The position numbers and the translations under genes were made by a program. The notes under the pieces were generated by a model. It saw only the letters and a program-made list of their open reading frames with translations, was not told the DNA's origin and ran no database searches. Positions 1-10,150 of a stretch of 64,000 bases of DNA are shown here, piece by piece. The stretch's first letter is position 1, and every line of letters begins with the position of its first letter. Source of the DNA: Acinetobacter sp. BY419 (GTDB lineage: Bacteria; Pseudomonadota; Gammaproteobacteria; Pseudomonadales; Moraxellaceae); contig NZ_JAGFXZ010000015.1 in assembly GCF_019038395.1 (NCBI RefSeq), positions 1 through 64,000 of the forward strand, in the 5' to 3' direction.

Positions 1-294
1 AGCAAATCACATGATTTATTCTATAAGCCGGTGTGATCTTCAATGATCAGTGGATTCGAATTTTCTTCATCAGAATACAGATAGAAATGTTAGTTTTAAG
101 CCGTGTGCGAAGTGAAATTTGAATATCAAAGCGATTTTATCAACGTCTTTTTCGATTCATTCAAAATTATGCCACCCACATTATTTCTTCAATATTCTAA
201 AGGGTTATAAAGGGACTTATGGCCTTGTGAAACAAATCAACATCATTTTTATCAAGCATTGCTTATCCTCTATTTTGCGAATAAAAATGAGCCA
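1..294. other. Window edge, no supported gene
   Basis: This is A+T-rich sequence downstream of the glucose dehydrogenase gene. A 68-codon open frame on the plus strand (119-325) has no ribosome site and an unremarkable, low-complexity translation, and it runs into the gcd terminator. I do not accept it as a gene. Nothing else is recognisable. Confidence 0.5.
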
Positions 295-322
295 TAAAAA
301 AGCCCGACGAATCAGGATTTCT
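295..322 (-). terminator. Rho-independent terminator of gcd
   Basis: Read on the minus strand just after the gcd stop codon, a stem closed by a TTCG tetraloop (arms around ATCCTGA and TCGGGCT, one mismatch) is followed by a run of T. The TTCG loop is typical of strong bacterial terminators. Confidence 0.75.
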
Positions 323-343
323 TAGACAAAATTAGAGCGTCAG

Positions 344-2746
344 TTACTTATTGTCCGGCAAGGCATAGGCAATGAGTGAGTCGCCCATCTTGGTGCCAAA
401 GGAACCATGACCACCCGCCATAATAACCACATACTGCTTACCATTGGCTTCATAGGTCATTGGCGTAGCCTGACCACCTGCAGGTAGACGCCCTTTCCAC
501 AACTCATCACCGTTGTTTACGTTAATGGCGCGAATATAGTTGTCTTGAGTTCCACCGACAAACATCACGTTGCCCGCAGTGGAAATAGGACCACCCAGCA
601 TCGGCACACCCATTTTGAATGGTGGCAATGGAATACCCGGCATACTGTCACGGATGGTACCGATGCGGCGTTTCCAGGCCACTTCATGGGTATTTAAATC
701 CACACCTGCTACAAAGCCCCAAGACGGCTGTTTACAAGGCAGACCAAATGGAGACAGGAATGCATTGATTTCAACACCATACGGCACACCATACATCGGT
801 TGAATACCGGCTTCTGTTCCTGCACCTTTAGCAGTTTTCTCACGGTTTGGATCTTGAGGAATCAGTTTTGAAACAAATGGCAGACCAATCGGGTTGGTCA
901 GTGCAATCTGACGCTCTGGATTGACCGACATACCGCCCCATTCGAACACGCCCAGATTACCAGGGAATACCAGAGTGCCATTTTCAGATGGTGGGGTATA
1001 AATGCCATCGTAGTTCAGTTTATGGAATGCAACCCGGCAGACCAACTGATCAAACATGGTGGCGCCCCACATCTGCTTGTCAGTCAACTTGTCTTTTGGT
1101 GCCAGGTTAAAGTCAGAGAAGGGTTGCGTTTTAGCATAGAACTCGCCCTTGGTCTGAGGACCACGTTTCACAGATTGTGGTACCGGTTTCTCCGTAATCG
1201 GCACAATCACTTTACCATTACGACGGTCCAGCACAAAGGCATTTCCGGTTTTGGTCAAGACATAAATGGCTGGAACCATATTGCCATTTTTGTCTTTGAT
1301 GTCGGTCAATGTCGGCTGTGACGGCACGTCCATATCCCACAAATCATGATGTGTGGTCTGGAAATTCCAAACCAGTTTACCTGTGGTGGCATTCAGGGCC
1401 AGCATCGAGTTGGCATAACGCTCGTCCAGTTCAGTACGGTGACCACCATAAATATCCGGAGTCCCCACACCTGTTGGTACATAGACGATGTCCAGCTTCG
1501 CGTCATAGGCCAAAGGTGCCCAAGCGTTTGGAGAGTTGTGTACAAATTTTTGGCCCGGTGCAGGAATGGCGTTTGGATCTTCAGCGCCAGTATCAAATAC
1601 CCAAAGCAGTTTACCGGTATTCACGTCATAACCACGGATCACACCAGAAGGTTCTTCAGTTGAATAGTTGTCGGTAGTTGAACCTGCAATAATGATGGTG
1701 GTACCTGTGACAACTGGGGGTGACGTTGGAATATAACCGCCCGGATACGGAAATGGCATATCTTTTTGCAGATCAACTTCGCCATTTTTACCAAAGTCAG
1801 AACATGGCTGACCCGTGACTGCATTTACCGCAACCAGCCGCCCGTCATTGACCGGCAAAATCACTTTTTGTGGACATTCCGCAGAGCTGCTTTTTTTCGC
1901 AGCGAGACTAGTTTCAAAACCAGCTGTATTGTTCACATCATAATAAGACACACCACGGCAGGTTAAATGCTGATAGGTATGATCGGCTTTTAACTTCGGA
2001 TCATAAGTCCATTTTGCCTTACCTGTGGCCGGATCAAGCGCAGTCAATTTCTGGTGAGTGGTGCAGATGTACATGTTGTCACCCACTTTAATTGGGGTAA
2101 CCTGATTGGTGGTTTCACCCGAGTCATTTTCAGTTTTGAATTCGCCCGTGTGATATTCCCAAGCCACTTGCAGGTCTTTGACGTTTTCAGTATTGATCTG
2201 TTTTAATGGCGAATAACGTAAACCGGACTGGGTACGGCCATAGGCTGGCCAGTCTTCATCTGCCACACCCGGGATTGGCTGGTGGGTTGCAGGTTGCTGA
2301 GATTTTAATTCACCCCGAATTTCTTGCGGATCATTAAAGATAGAATAGATCATGACGGCAATGGTAATGGCCAGTGAACCCGTCAAGGCAATTTTGGCAC
2401 CTTTACTATAATCAAAACCGCGTGTTACCGCAGGAATAAGTAGGACTAAACCGAACAGACCTAGAATATCTAGACGCGGCGCAAGCGCAAAGAAATCTGA
2501 ACCAACTTCCCACAACCCCCACACCACTGTCGCCAAAACAAATATCGCATACACCATGAGTGCAGCACTTTTCCGCTGCTGTAATAGAATTGCGGTCGCA
2601 ATAAAGACAATGCCTGCAATGATGTAGTACCAAGACCCACCCAGCACTGCAAGATAAATTCCTCCAATCAGCAGTCCTAAACCGAAAATAGCGGCAATGA
2701 CCACTAAAATCGTTTTCAGTACCGAACCTGATGATGAAGTATTCAT
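344..2746 (-). CDS. gcd: Membrane-bound PQQ-dependent glucose dehydrogenase
   Basis: This protein of about 800 aa oxidises glucose to gluconolactone in the periplasm and passes electrons to ubiquinone. The first ~145 residues hold about five hydrophobic membrane segments. The rest is a quinoprotein beta-propeller with repeated W-motif blades (for example TALDPATGKAKW and YDVNTGKLLWVFDTG). Length and order match the Acinetobacter GDH-A/E. coli Gcd family. A GTG nine bases upstream is possible, but AAGGTG lies at correct spacing before the ATG chosen here. No PQQ biosynthesis genes are in the window, so the cofactor must come from elsewhere. The gene is transcribed alone and ends at a strong terminator. 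The OprB-type porin near 29-30 kb could supply the sugar, but that link is inference. Confidence 0.95.
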   Translation of the reverse strand: MNTSSSGSVLKTILVVIAAIFGLGLLIGGIYLAVLGGSWYYIIAGIVFIATAILLQQRKSAALMVYAIFVLATVVWGLWEVGSDFFALAPRLDILGLFGLVLLIPAVTRGFDYSKGAKIALTGSLAITIAVMIYSIFNDPQEIRGELKSQQPATHQPIPGVADEDWPAYGRTQSGLRYSPLKQINTENVKDLQVAWEYHTGEFKTENDSGETTNQVTPIKVGDNMYICTTHQKLTALDPATGKAKWTYDPKLKADHTYQHLTCRGVSYYDVNNTAGFETSLAAKKSSSAECPQKVILPVNDGRLVAVNAVTGQPCSDFGKNGEVDLQKDMPFPYPGGYIPTSPPVVTGTTIIIAGSTTDNYSTEEPSGVIRGYDVNTGKLLWVFDTGAEDPNAIPAPGQKFVHNSPNAWAPLAYDAKLDIVYVPTGVGTPDIYGGHRTELDERYANSMLALNATTGKLVWNFQTTHHDLWDMDVPSQPTLTDIKDKNGNMVPAIYVLTKTGNAFVLDRRNGKVIVPITEKPVPQSVKRGPQTKGEFYAKTQPFSDFNLAPKDKLTDKQMWGATMFDQLVCRVAFHKLNYDGIYTPPSENGTLVFPGNLGVFEWGGMSVNPERQIALTNPIGLPFVSKLIPQDPNREKTAKGAGTEAGIQPMYGVPYGVEINAFLSPFGLPCKQPSWGFVAGVDLNTHEVAWKRRIGTIRDSMPGIPLPPFKMGVPMLGGPISTAGNVMFVGGTQDNYIRAINVNNGDELWKGRLPAGGQATPMTYEANGKQYVVIMAGGHGSFGTKMGDSLIAYALPDNK

Positions 2747-2978
2747 AGTGAACACCTTATATAAATTTTTTGAAAGCTTATGCGCAGGACCGGCATGAGC
2801 AACTTAATTATGAAATTCCTAGTTATAAATACATCAATGTCTTGAGCAGGCATCACTCATCAATGCAACAAAGTGCTTAGATATTCAACTATGTATTGGC
2901 AACTAAAAACTATATTTTAGAAAGATGTATCGAACTTAATCCCGTCTATCCGCACATTTTCACCCTCTTTGTCTGCGC

Positions 2979-3146
2979 TTAAGTGACGAACATCTTGCAC
3001 ATTCGAGCGCATGCTGAACCAGTTACTGGGGCATGTGAGCCACAATAAACTTCCGCGCCCATGTCGTGGTAAGGATCAGCATGTGCAGCTGGAGTCGCCA
3101 GAAGCAAAGCTAAACTGCCTTTGATGATGGGGGGAGAGAGATTCAA
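2979..3146 (-). CDS. Candidate small secreted peptide, TTG start
   Basis: I do not recognise this frame. From a TTG preceded by AAGGTG it encodes 55 aa. The N-terminus looks like a signal peptide (hydrophobic SLALLLATP, cleavage likely after AHA). The mature peptide is about 32 residues with three cysteines (VYCGSH, SACARMC). The open frame extends upstream to an ATG giving 99 aa, but that extension is low-complexity and has no ribosome site. It lies in the divergent gap upstream of gcd. It could be a real exported peptide or chance. The good start context and signal peptide favour a gene. Confidence 0.4.
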   Translation of the reverse strand: MNLSPPIIKGSLALLLATPAAHADPYHDMGAEVYCGSHAPVTGSACARMCKMFVT

Positions 3147-3634
3147 TGTGACACCTTTATCACAATATGAAGCTTGGTATTGTATGCCTGTCTCTTTTGA
3201 ATAATTATTACTAATAGTTAAAATGTATGAACAAAATGTTAAGGCAAGTATATTTATTATAAATTTATTGCAAATCACTCAATCTATAAATAATTGTTTA
3301 TATTATTATTTTTAATTAAATGTAAAACATAAAGTTACAATTCCAAATACCGGAATGATATTTACGTGGTGTATTCAAGCTTAACCTCCGTCTACCGACT
3401 GCCAGTATAAATCTGTTCCGGTTAATGCTTGTCATCTATCCTTTCAACGCATGCTGACCTGAATATTTCATTGGCTGATCATCAAAACATTATTGCTGTA
3501 ACTCGTTTGAAATCATTAGAAAATTAATGCCATTTCACTATGAATTTTTAAAAATTCGATTATGCTAAAGTTATTCTGATAAAAAATTGCATCGCTTTAA
3601 AAAAAATAATTTAGCTTAATAGACGAGAACAAGC
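3147..3634. other. A+T-rich intergenic region
   Basis: This gap of nearly 490 bases lies before the DUF805 gene. A stretch near 3375-3470 is richer in G+C than its surroundings, but I see no ORF, hairpin or RNA motif I can name there. The last 120 bases are strongly A+T-rich and probably hold the promoter of the following plus-strand gene. Confidence 0.4.
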
Positions 3635-4243
3635 ATGAAACGTTCAATCCTTGATTTTTCAATTCAATACAATACCGGTTTCATCTCGGGAGATGATAAT
3701 CAGCGCTATAGTTTTAATGGTGCGGACTGGCGTGGAGAACGTCCACCGTCCCGTGGGGATCGGGTCGATTTTATCGTGAACACCGCGGGTGAAGCCTCTG
3801 ATATTTATCTGGCCTTAGGTACTTCTATTTATCTGGGGGAAAAAATTTCCAGTCAGCTCGACAAATACTCCAATCTGGATCAGGCCGAGGAAAATTACAG
3901 CAGCATTGACTGGTTTGTAAAATGTCTGACCAACTATGCAAACTTTTCCGGCCGCGCACGCCGTAAAGAATTTTGGTTTTTTATGCTGTTTTGTGTAATT
4001 TTAGGCATTATTGCTGAGGTTATTGATACAGTTTTAGGCACTAAATCGCTCGTAAATGGCCTGCTTAATCTGGTACTTCTTGTCCCAAGTCTGGCAGTTG
4101 GTGCCCGTCGTTTACATGATGTAGGACGTTCTGGTTGGTGGCAATTGCTGATGCTTACCGTGATTGGTGTTCTTGTGCTGATCTGGTGGTGGGCCACTGA
4201 AACCAAACAACAAAACAATAAATATGGTGCTCCGGCCAAATAA
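3635..4243 (+). CDS. DUF805 family inner-membrane protein with N-terminal beta domain
   Basis: This is a 202-residue protein of unknown function. Residues ~1-65 form a soluble region that looks like a small beta barrel (a cold-shock/OB-like pattern with GFISGDDNQRYSFNG and GDRVDF). Residues ~90-195 form a DUF805 membrane domain, seen from NYANFSGRARRKEFWFF, the hydrophobic helices and ARRLHDVGRSGWW. DUF805 proteins such as E. coli YhaH are usually about 120 aa, so the N-terminal part is an added module. The ribosome site is weak (GAG seven bases before the ATG). It is a single gene followed by another small membrane-anchored gene on the same strand. Confidence 0.8.
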   Translation: MKRSILDFSIQYNTGFISGDDNQRYSFNGADWRGERPPSRGDRVDFIVNTAGEASDIYLALGTSIYLGEKISSQLDKYSNLDQAEENYSSIDWFVKCLTNYANFSGRARRKEFWFFMLFCVILGIIAEVIDTVLGTKSLVNGLLNLVLLVPSLAVGARRLHDVGRSGWWQLLMLTVIGVLVLIWWWATETKQQNNKYGAPAK

Positions 4244-4327
4244 CCGAAGCTTACAAATCCCGTCTTGATGCAGGATTTGTTTATCGCTTATTTAATGAGT
4301 AAATATCAGTAAAATCAGACTCTCACA

Positions 4328-4783
4328 ATGCTACAAGAACAATTAGTGAAATTTCCAGATGCTGTATGGGTGCAAATTTATAAAGACAAAATGCAGCTGA
4401 TGGACACAGATGGTACGATCACGCATACCCGACTACCAGATGTACCTTATGCCCATCCACGGAGTATTATTGCCGACTTTGATGCAGCCGCAGTGACCCT
4501 AAAACAGCTGTTACCCTCGCCGGTAATGAAAAGGCTATTCAGCCCTATTGCATTGCTGCAAATCATGGATCTGCCGGAAGATGGTTTAACGGAACTTGAA
4601 AAGCGGGCTTTGCTAGAACTCGGTTATGAAAGTAGTGTACAAAATGTCATCCTGTTCGACCACGCAGGAAATGCACTGACCAAAGCCAAACTTCCACCCC
4701 AACATCGAATGACGATCATCAAAATTTTGCTGGTGATCATTATTATGGTGGTGCTGGCATCAACCTGGTTTTTGACGCTTTAA
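4328..4783 (+). CDS. Uncharacterised tail-anchored protein
   Basis: I do not recognise this 151-residue protein. It has a soluble, mixed alpha/beta N-terminal part and one hydrophobic helix at the C-terminus (residues ~128-150, rich in I, L and V), so it is probably tail-anchored in the inner membrane with most of the protein in the cytoplasm. It lies about 85 bases after the DUF805 gene on the same strand and may be co-transcribed. No cysteine or catalytic motif stands out. The frame and codon use are convincing as coding. Confidence 0.65.
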   Translation: MLQEQLVKFPDAVWVQIYKDKMQLMDTDGTITHTRLPDVPYAHPRSIIADFDAAAVTLKQLLPSPVMKRLFSPIALLQIMDLPEDGLTELEKRALLELGYESSVQNVILFDHAGNALTKAKLPPQHRMTIIKILLVIIIMVVLASTWFLTL

Positions 4784-4947
4784 GTATTCGTCCAAGATTA
4801 AAATCCTGCAGAGAGCGAGATTTTAATCGGGTCAGCGTTTAATAAAAGAGCTTATCTTCTAGATATACTGATCTCTATAGATTCACCCGCTGATAGATCC
4901 CAACATCTCTAAAAATCAGTTCAAATCAATTAAGCAAACAAGAAACT

Positions 4948-5595
4948 TCATTTAAAATAATCTAATAACTGATTAAAACTATCTATTTTATATTTAGGCT
5001 GTGCCAGTGCTAACTCATCCTGACTGCCATAACCATAATTCACGGCAATGGAGTCAATGCCATTATGACGTGCGCCAAAAACATCATATTCACGATCCCC
5101 GACCATCACACATTGCTCACCCTGCAACTGTTGCTGTTCCAGAATATATTGAATCAGTTCAGCTTTATTGGTTCGCTCGCCATTCAGCTCACTGCCATAA
5201 ATTTCTGTAAAATATTGGGTCAGATCAAAATGTTCCAGAATCTGTTTCGCATAAACCGTGGGTTTTGCCGTGGCGACAAACAAGCGATAACCACGGCGTT
5301 TCAGTTCTGCCAGCGTTTCTGCCACACCCTCAAAAACATGATTTTCATATAGACCCTTGACTGCAAAGCGTTCGCGATAAGCCATCAAGGCCTGCTCAGC
5401 CAGAATATGATCTGTATCGACCTTTAAGATTTTGGCCAGCGAGGCTTTTAAGGGAGGACCGATAATCCAGTCGATATTAACCTCATCACTAATCGGATGG
5501 CCAATCTTTTCCAGGCCATAACGCGCAGACGTAGTAATACCCACTTTCGGATCAGTTAATGTCCCATCCAGATCAATCAAAATATTCTTAATCAC
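4948..5595 (-). CDS. HAD-family phosphatase, phosphoglycolate phosphatase-like
   Basis: This is a haloacid dehalogenase-type hydrolase of 215 aa. Motif I is ILIDLDGTLTD at the N-terminus, with the nucleophile Asp and the acid/base Asp two residues later. The helical cap follows. Motif II/III surrounds VATAKPTVYAKQ, and motif IV is MVGDREYDVFGA. The layout matches Gph/PpaX-like subfamily IA enzymes, which hydrolyse small phosphate esters; the true substrate cannot be read from sequence. I prefer the GTG start preceded by AGGGGA, because the longer frame adds 18 residues unlike the family. It is transcribed away from thiD, so the two genes share a short divergent promoter region. Confidence 0.8.
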   Translation of the reverse strand: MIKNILIDLDGTLTDPKVGITTSARYGLEKIGHPISDEVNIDWIIGPPLKASLAKILKVDTDHILAEQALMAYRERFAVKGLYENHVFEGVAETLAELKRRGYRLFVATAKPTVYAKQILEHFDLTQYFTEIYGSELNGERTNKAELIQYILEQQQLQGEQCVMVGDREYDVFGARHNGIDSIAVNYGYGSQDELALAQPKYKIDSFNQLLDYFK

Positions 5596-5677
5596 CGTCC
5601 ATCCCCTCTTCTCAGCACCGATATAAATTAATATCGAGAGTTCATTCAAATTTGCCTATACTAATGTAATTTAGTGA

Positions 5678-6460
<783 letters not shown>

Positions 6461-6478
6461 GATTAAAATTTTAAAGAT

Positions 6479-6507
6479 AAAAAAGCCTGAATCATTCAGG
6501 CTTTTTT
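6479..6507 (+). terminator. Terminator after thiD, probably bidirectional
   Basis: A perfect hairpin with arms AAGCCTGA and TCAGGCTT and a short loop has A-runs and T-runs on its two sides. It lies between the convergent thiD and DUF1176 genes and can serve both. Confidence 0.85.
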
Positions 6508-6534
6508 ATAGTTTCTATTTTTGCGAGGATACCC

Positions 6535-7593
6535 CTATTGAGCTGAGATAACTATGCTCACATAGCTTGGTAAATTCCAGGCACCACCAGCAAAGCCTTT
6601 GCATTGTACGGTCAGACTACTGAAGCTTTTGACAAATTTCCTGCCATTCCATGCCCATTGGTCCTGACTTCGACAATCACCCAAACCTCGTACTTTATGC
6701 CCGGAAAATATCTGGCCTTGGCTAAAGGTTTCTCCGGAGGTGGTCACCAGCTGTTTCAGCTGCTTGTTTTGATCCATCAGCCAGAAACCGCTTCCCATAT
6801 TATACGCCCCACGCCAGCAGGGGATCTGAATCAACTGATTTTGAGCATTGATGGGATAAATCGTCATGGCATCATCCGACAGAAAACGCTGGCTAAACAG
6901 CAAATCACATTGATCCTCGTTGGTGGTTGCTTTCAGTTTTCGAATCATCTGCTGACTCGCTGCCGTATTCAGTTTTGCTTGAGTGATCTTGCCTGACTGA
7001 TATTTAGATATCACAACTTGCGGTATCGCTGCGGCTTTGAGTACCGCTTGACAGGATTTTTTCCCAGGCTTGATCAAGGCTGAGGTCGTAGAGAGTCGGT
7101 GCTGAAATGCATCCATCTTGAGCAAAACGGCACTAGCTCCGGCTGTCGACAAAGTCCAGTGTGTTTGCGCATTCTTAAATATCACTGGACTTGTTCCCTG
7201 TACAGCTTTCAACAAGGCACGTGTTTGAGCCGTACTCGGTTGTCCTATTCCCTCCCGATTCAGGCCAATCATGCCATAAGCTGTATTGGCAATTTGCATC
7301 TGCACTTCTCGTGTCGTTGTGGTGGTAGCTAAGGGCAAAATCCGGACCTGAGCTTTGATGCCACTGTTTGCACCCGCAGCACGCTCTAATAGCACCGAAA
7401 CAGGTAAATCAATGTCCTGGTCGGATTGATAACCGGCAGCGCGGCAGGTACCGGTATTGTCACAGGCAATTTCCCAATCCTTATGTGAAAAATGCAGTCC
7501 CTGAATGGCAGCCAGACTCCATGAACTGATACCGGTCAAAGCGAATACAATGCTCATAGCTTTGATGCTGTATGTCCATTTTTGTTTCATCAT
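6535..7593 (-). CDS. DUF1176 domain periplasmic protein
   Basis: This 352-aa protein has an N-terminal signal peptide (hydrophobic SIVFALTGISSWSLA) followed by a DUF1176 domain, seen in the early pattern KDWEIACDNTGTCRAAGY and conserved cysteines throughout. The function of the family is unknown; members are exported. The ATG directly follows the stop codon of the upstream AI-2E transporter gene (TAA-ATG), and both are on the minus strand. They therefore almost certainly form a translationally coupled two-gene unit. Confidence 0.8.
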   Translation of the reverse strand: MMKQKWTYSIKAMSIVFALTGISSWSLAAIQGLHFSHKDWEIACDNTGTCRAAGYQSDQDIDLPVSVLLERAAGANSGIKAQVRILPLATTTTTREVQMQIANTAYGMIGLNREGIGQPSTAQTRALLKAVQGTSPVIFKNAQTHWTLSTAGASAVLLKMDAFQHRLSTTSALIKPGKKSCQAVLKAAAIPQVVISKYQSGKITQAKLNTAASQQMIRKLKATTNEDQCDLLFSQRFLSDDAMTIYPINAQNQLIQIPCWRGAYNMGSGFWLMDQNKQLKQLVTTSGETFSQGQIFSGHKVRGLGDCRSQDQWAWNGRKFVKSFSSLTVQCKGFAGGAWNLPSYVSIVISAQ

Positions 7594-10032
7594 TTAATCC
7601 TTTTTTAAAACACTTGCCGAAGTAGCTGGCTGCATCTGTTCAATCTGCTTCTGTTTATCTTTTTTCTTGCGCTCATTACTCAGGGTTGCCATTAAATCCT
7701 GTGCCAAAGCTTTGAGCAAAATCATATCTTCCGCCTGCATCTGTCTCGGCTGCTTATCCAGCAGACACAGACTACCGAGCACAATTCCGTTTTTATCTCT
7801 TAACGGTACACCGGCATAGAAACGGATATGATGCTGTCTCAATTCTGACAGATACGGAAAACGCGGATCGCGCTGCAAGTCTTCAATCACCAAAGGCTCA
7901 TTTTGATAGAGCAGATGGGTGCAGACAGAACTCTTGCACATCTGCCGGATTGCAACAGGCTCCTGGTTAAAAGGGCTGACCGGAATATACATTTCATGCT
8001 GATCTAGCCAGGAAATTTGCGCATAATCCACATCAAAGGCCTGGCGAGCTTCTTCAATATACTGCTTATAAAGGGTCTGATGGCTGTCGTCCAATAATCC
8101 CAACTCATTTAAAGCCTGCTGCCGTTCTTTTGTATTCTTGATCTCCAGATTCTCAAACCAGTTTTCTCCTTCACTCAAGGCGTCAGTCTCGATGGTCAGG
8201 ATCAGATCATCCACGTTATTGACCAGTGCCTCCAGCTCAAAACGTTGTTGCAGTTCATCCAGAATCTCCAGCTGCGTCACGCCCCAGGTTGCAAAAATAA
8301 CTTTCAGCTCAGGATATTGCTGTGCCAGTTTATATTTCAGCAAACGAATCTGTGCCGCAGGTGCATGATGAAAAATAGACACACATAAAATCTTGATCGA
8401 AGCTGGTAATACAATGCCCTTTTCAGATTCGCCCGATTGAATCAGCACATCCGGATCATTTTGGGCGGCAATCTGTTTGAGGTTCAGGGCATGCGCCAAC
8501 ATGGCAGAAATCTGGGTGTCAATTTCCCACCGCGCCCCCACACAATAGACTTCGGGCTGCTCTGCACTCATTTCACTCGGATAAGCTTTTTGAAAAGCAT
8601 GATTAAAGAACTTCAATCCTTGATAAAGACGCAACCGATGCGCGGCGGTGATATCGGTATCATGTCCTTGGGAATAAATTCGAATGGCTGGAATGGCCAC
8701 TTTGCCATAGAACATTTGTACGCAACGAGCGACATCATCCGCAGTTGGCTTTTTAGGCAACTGCGCACAGATATAATCATTGGCCACCTGCATCGCGTCA
8801 TTGACTTCATCGGCCACCAGTCGCTGATAAAACTGCTCGGAGGGTGACAGCACAGGCGTACTGCCCAGCAGAGTTTTGACAAAACCCAGTGCGGGCACAT
8901 AGTTGGACAATACCAGTAAACAGGCAGTCAAAGGCGTCGACAAGATCAGCCCCACTGGTCCCCAGAGGGTAGTCCAGAAAGTAGCTGCCAGAATAATCGC
9001 CAAGGTAGACAGACCGGTGCTTTCTCCATAGAGCCAAGGTTCAATCACGTTATTGCTGATAAGTTCCAGGGCCAGAATCAAGGCCACGGTCCACAGCACC
9101 ATGTTCCAGCCCGGATCGACGGCGAAGGCCAGCGTTATCGGAAAAATAGCTGAAACAATCGGACCTACATAAGGTACAAAACGCATGACCACTGCGACCA
9201 GTCCCCACATGACCGCTGCTGGCACCCCAATCAGCAACAGTCCAATCGCCATGGGAATGCCATAGGTGACATTGACCAGTAATTGCATACGCAAATAGGT
9301 TCCGATACTTTTGCCAGCATCATCCAGCGCATCGGTACCGATATTCAGATTACCGCCCAAGAGCTTCAGAAAGCGGTCATGCAGGTCTTTGCCATTCAGC
9401 AAAATCAGCACCATAAACAGGAACACAATCCCGATAATCGCCAGCGGATTCAGGATTTTATTCAGCCAATCCAGCGCAGCTTCTTCACTCGATGGTTCCA
9501 GGCCGACCACTTTAACATTCTGGACTTTCGGGTCTTCAGTTTCCTGTTCCGGGGTATCTATTGAATTTTCTACGGTATCAAAGGTCTGGATTGCGCCATC
9601 CCACATACTCGGTCCCTGACGATAGGCTTTGAGCATATTCAGTTTTTGCTGGATGGTGTCCTGATATTGCGGCAGTTCCTGACTCAGCTTGCCGAGCTGC
9701 GCCCCAAGATAGGTTGCAGTCCCCCCCAAAAATGACAAGGTCAGACACATGACCAGACCAATCGCAGCCCATTGTGGACAGCCCCAACGCTTTAAACGGG
9801 AAACCAGCGGAGAAAGTAAAAATGCCAGCAAAATAGCCAAAGCCAGCGGAAGAAAAATATCGCGGCCAAAATACAATGCTGTAATCACCACGGCAGCAAT
9901 CACAAAGCCTGCCATCAATCTGAGTGCATGTTGGGTACGCTGCCGCTCGGACTGATCCGGCATCAATACTTCAGTCTGTTGTTGCAGAGTGGCCTGTCGT
10001 AGTTTGACTTGACTGGTCTTGTTGTCATCCAC
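7594..10032 (-). CDS. AI-2E family transporter with C-terminal sensor domains
   Basis: This 812-residue protein has three parts. Residues ~35-390 form an AI-2E/PerM-type membrane domain of about eight segments (for example MRFVPYVGPIVSAIFPITLAF and the NNVIEPWLYG motif). Residues ~400-620 form a soluble region that includes a Rossmann-like segment resembling a B12-binding fold (VYCVGARWEIDTQISAMLA, then LRLLKYKLAQQYPELK-like spacing) but lacking the DxHxxG cobalamin motif. Residues ~640-795 form a GAF domain (DYAQISWLDQHEMYIP, DPRFPYL, FYAGVPLRDKNG, GSLCLLDKQPR). Membrane domains of this kind move small metabolites or signals; here the transporter may be gated by a ligand. The start is GTG. 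The downstream DUF1176 gene is coupled to it. Confidence 0.85.
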   Translation of the reverse strand: MDDNKTSQVKLRQATLQQQTEVLMPDQSERQRTQHALRLMAGFVIAAVVITALYFGRDIFLPLALAILLAFLLSPLVSRLKRWGCPQWAAIGLVMCLTLSFLGGTATYLGAQLGKLSQELPQYQDTIQQKLNMLKAYRQGPSMWDGAIQTFDTVENSIDTPEQETEDPKVQNVKVVGLEPSSEEAALDWLNKILNPLAIIGIVFLFMVLILLNGKDLHDRFLKLLGGNLNIGTDALDDAGKSIGTYLRMQLLVNVTYGIPMAIGLLLIGVPAAVMWGLVAVVMRFVPYVGPIVSAIFPITLAFAVDPGWNMVLWTVALILALELISNNVIEPWLYGESTGLSTLAIILAATFWTTLWGPVGLILSTPLTACLLVLSNYVPALGFVKTLLGSTPVLSPSEQFYQRLVADEVNDAMQVANDYICAQLPKKPTADDVARCVQMFYGKVAIPAIRIYSQGHDTDITAAHRLRLYQGLKFFNHAFQKAYPSEMSAEQPEVYCVGARWEIDTQISAMLAHALNLKQIAAQNDPDVLIQSGESEKGIVLPASIKILCVSIFHHAPAAQIRLLKYKLAQQYPELKVIFATWGVTQLEILDELQQRFELEALVNNVDDLILTIETDALSEGENWFENLEIKNTKERQQALNELGLLDDSHQTLYKQYIEEARQAFDVDYAQISWLDQHEMYIPVSPFNQEPVAIRQMCKSSVCTHLLYQNEPLVIEDLQRDPRFPYLSELRQHHIRFYAGVPLRDKNGIVLGSLCLLDKQPRQMQAEDMILLKALAQDLMATLSNERKKKDKQKQIEQMQPATSASVLKKD

Positions 10033-10150
10033 CTGAAGTGTCCTAGCTTATTCCTTCAGCATAATCTAGGACTTTCTCTATTTTTGTTACAAAGGTATTC
10101 CTGTAATCATTTGCAAAGATATTTCACTTAAATCTTTACAGGCATATGAA

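Noticed and set aside
119..325. 68-codon plus-strand frame before gcd
   Set aside because: There is no ribosome site, the translation is low-complexity, and it overlaps the gcd terminator.
8437..8847. 136-codon frame antisense to the AI-2E transporter
   Set aside because: It is a shadow frame; the opposite strand encodes clearly recognisable domains.
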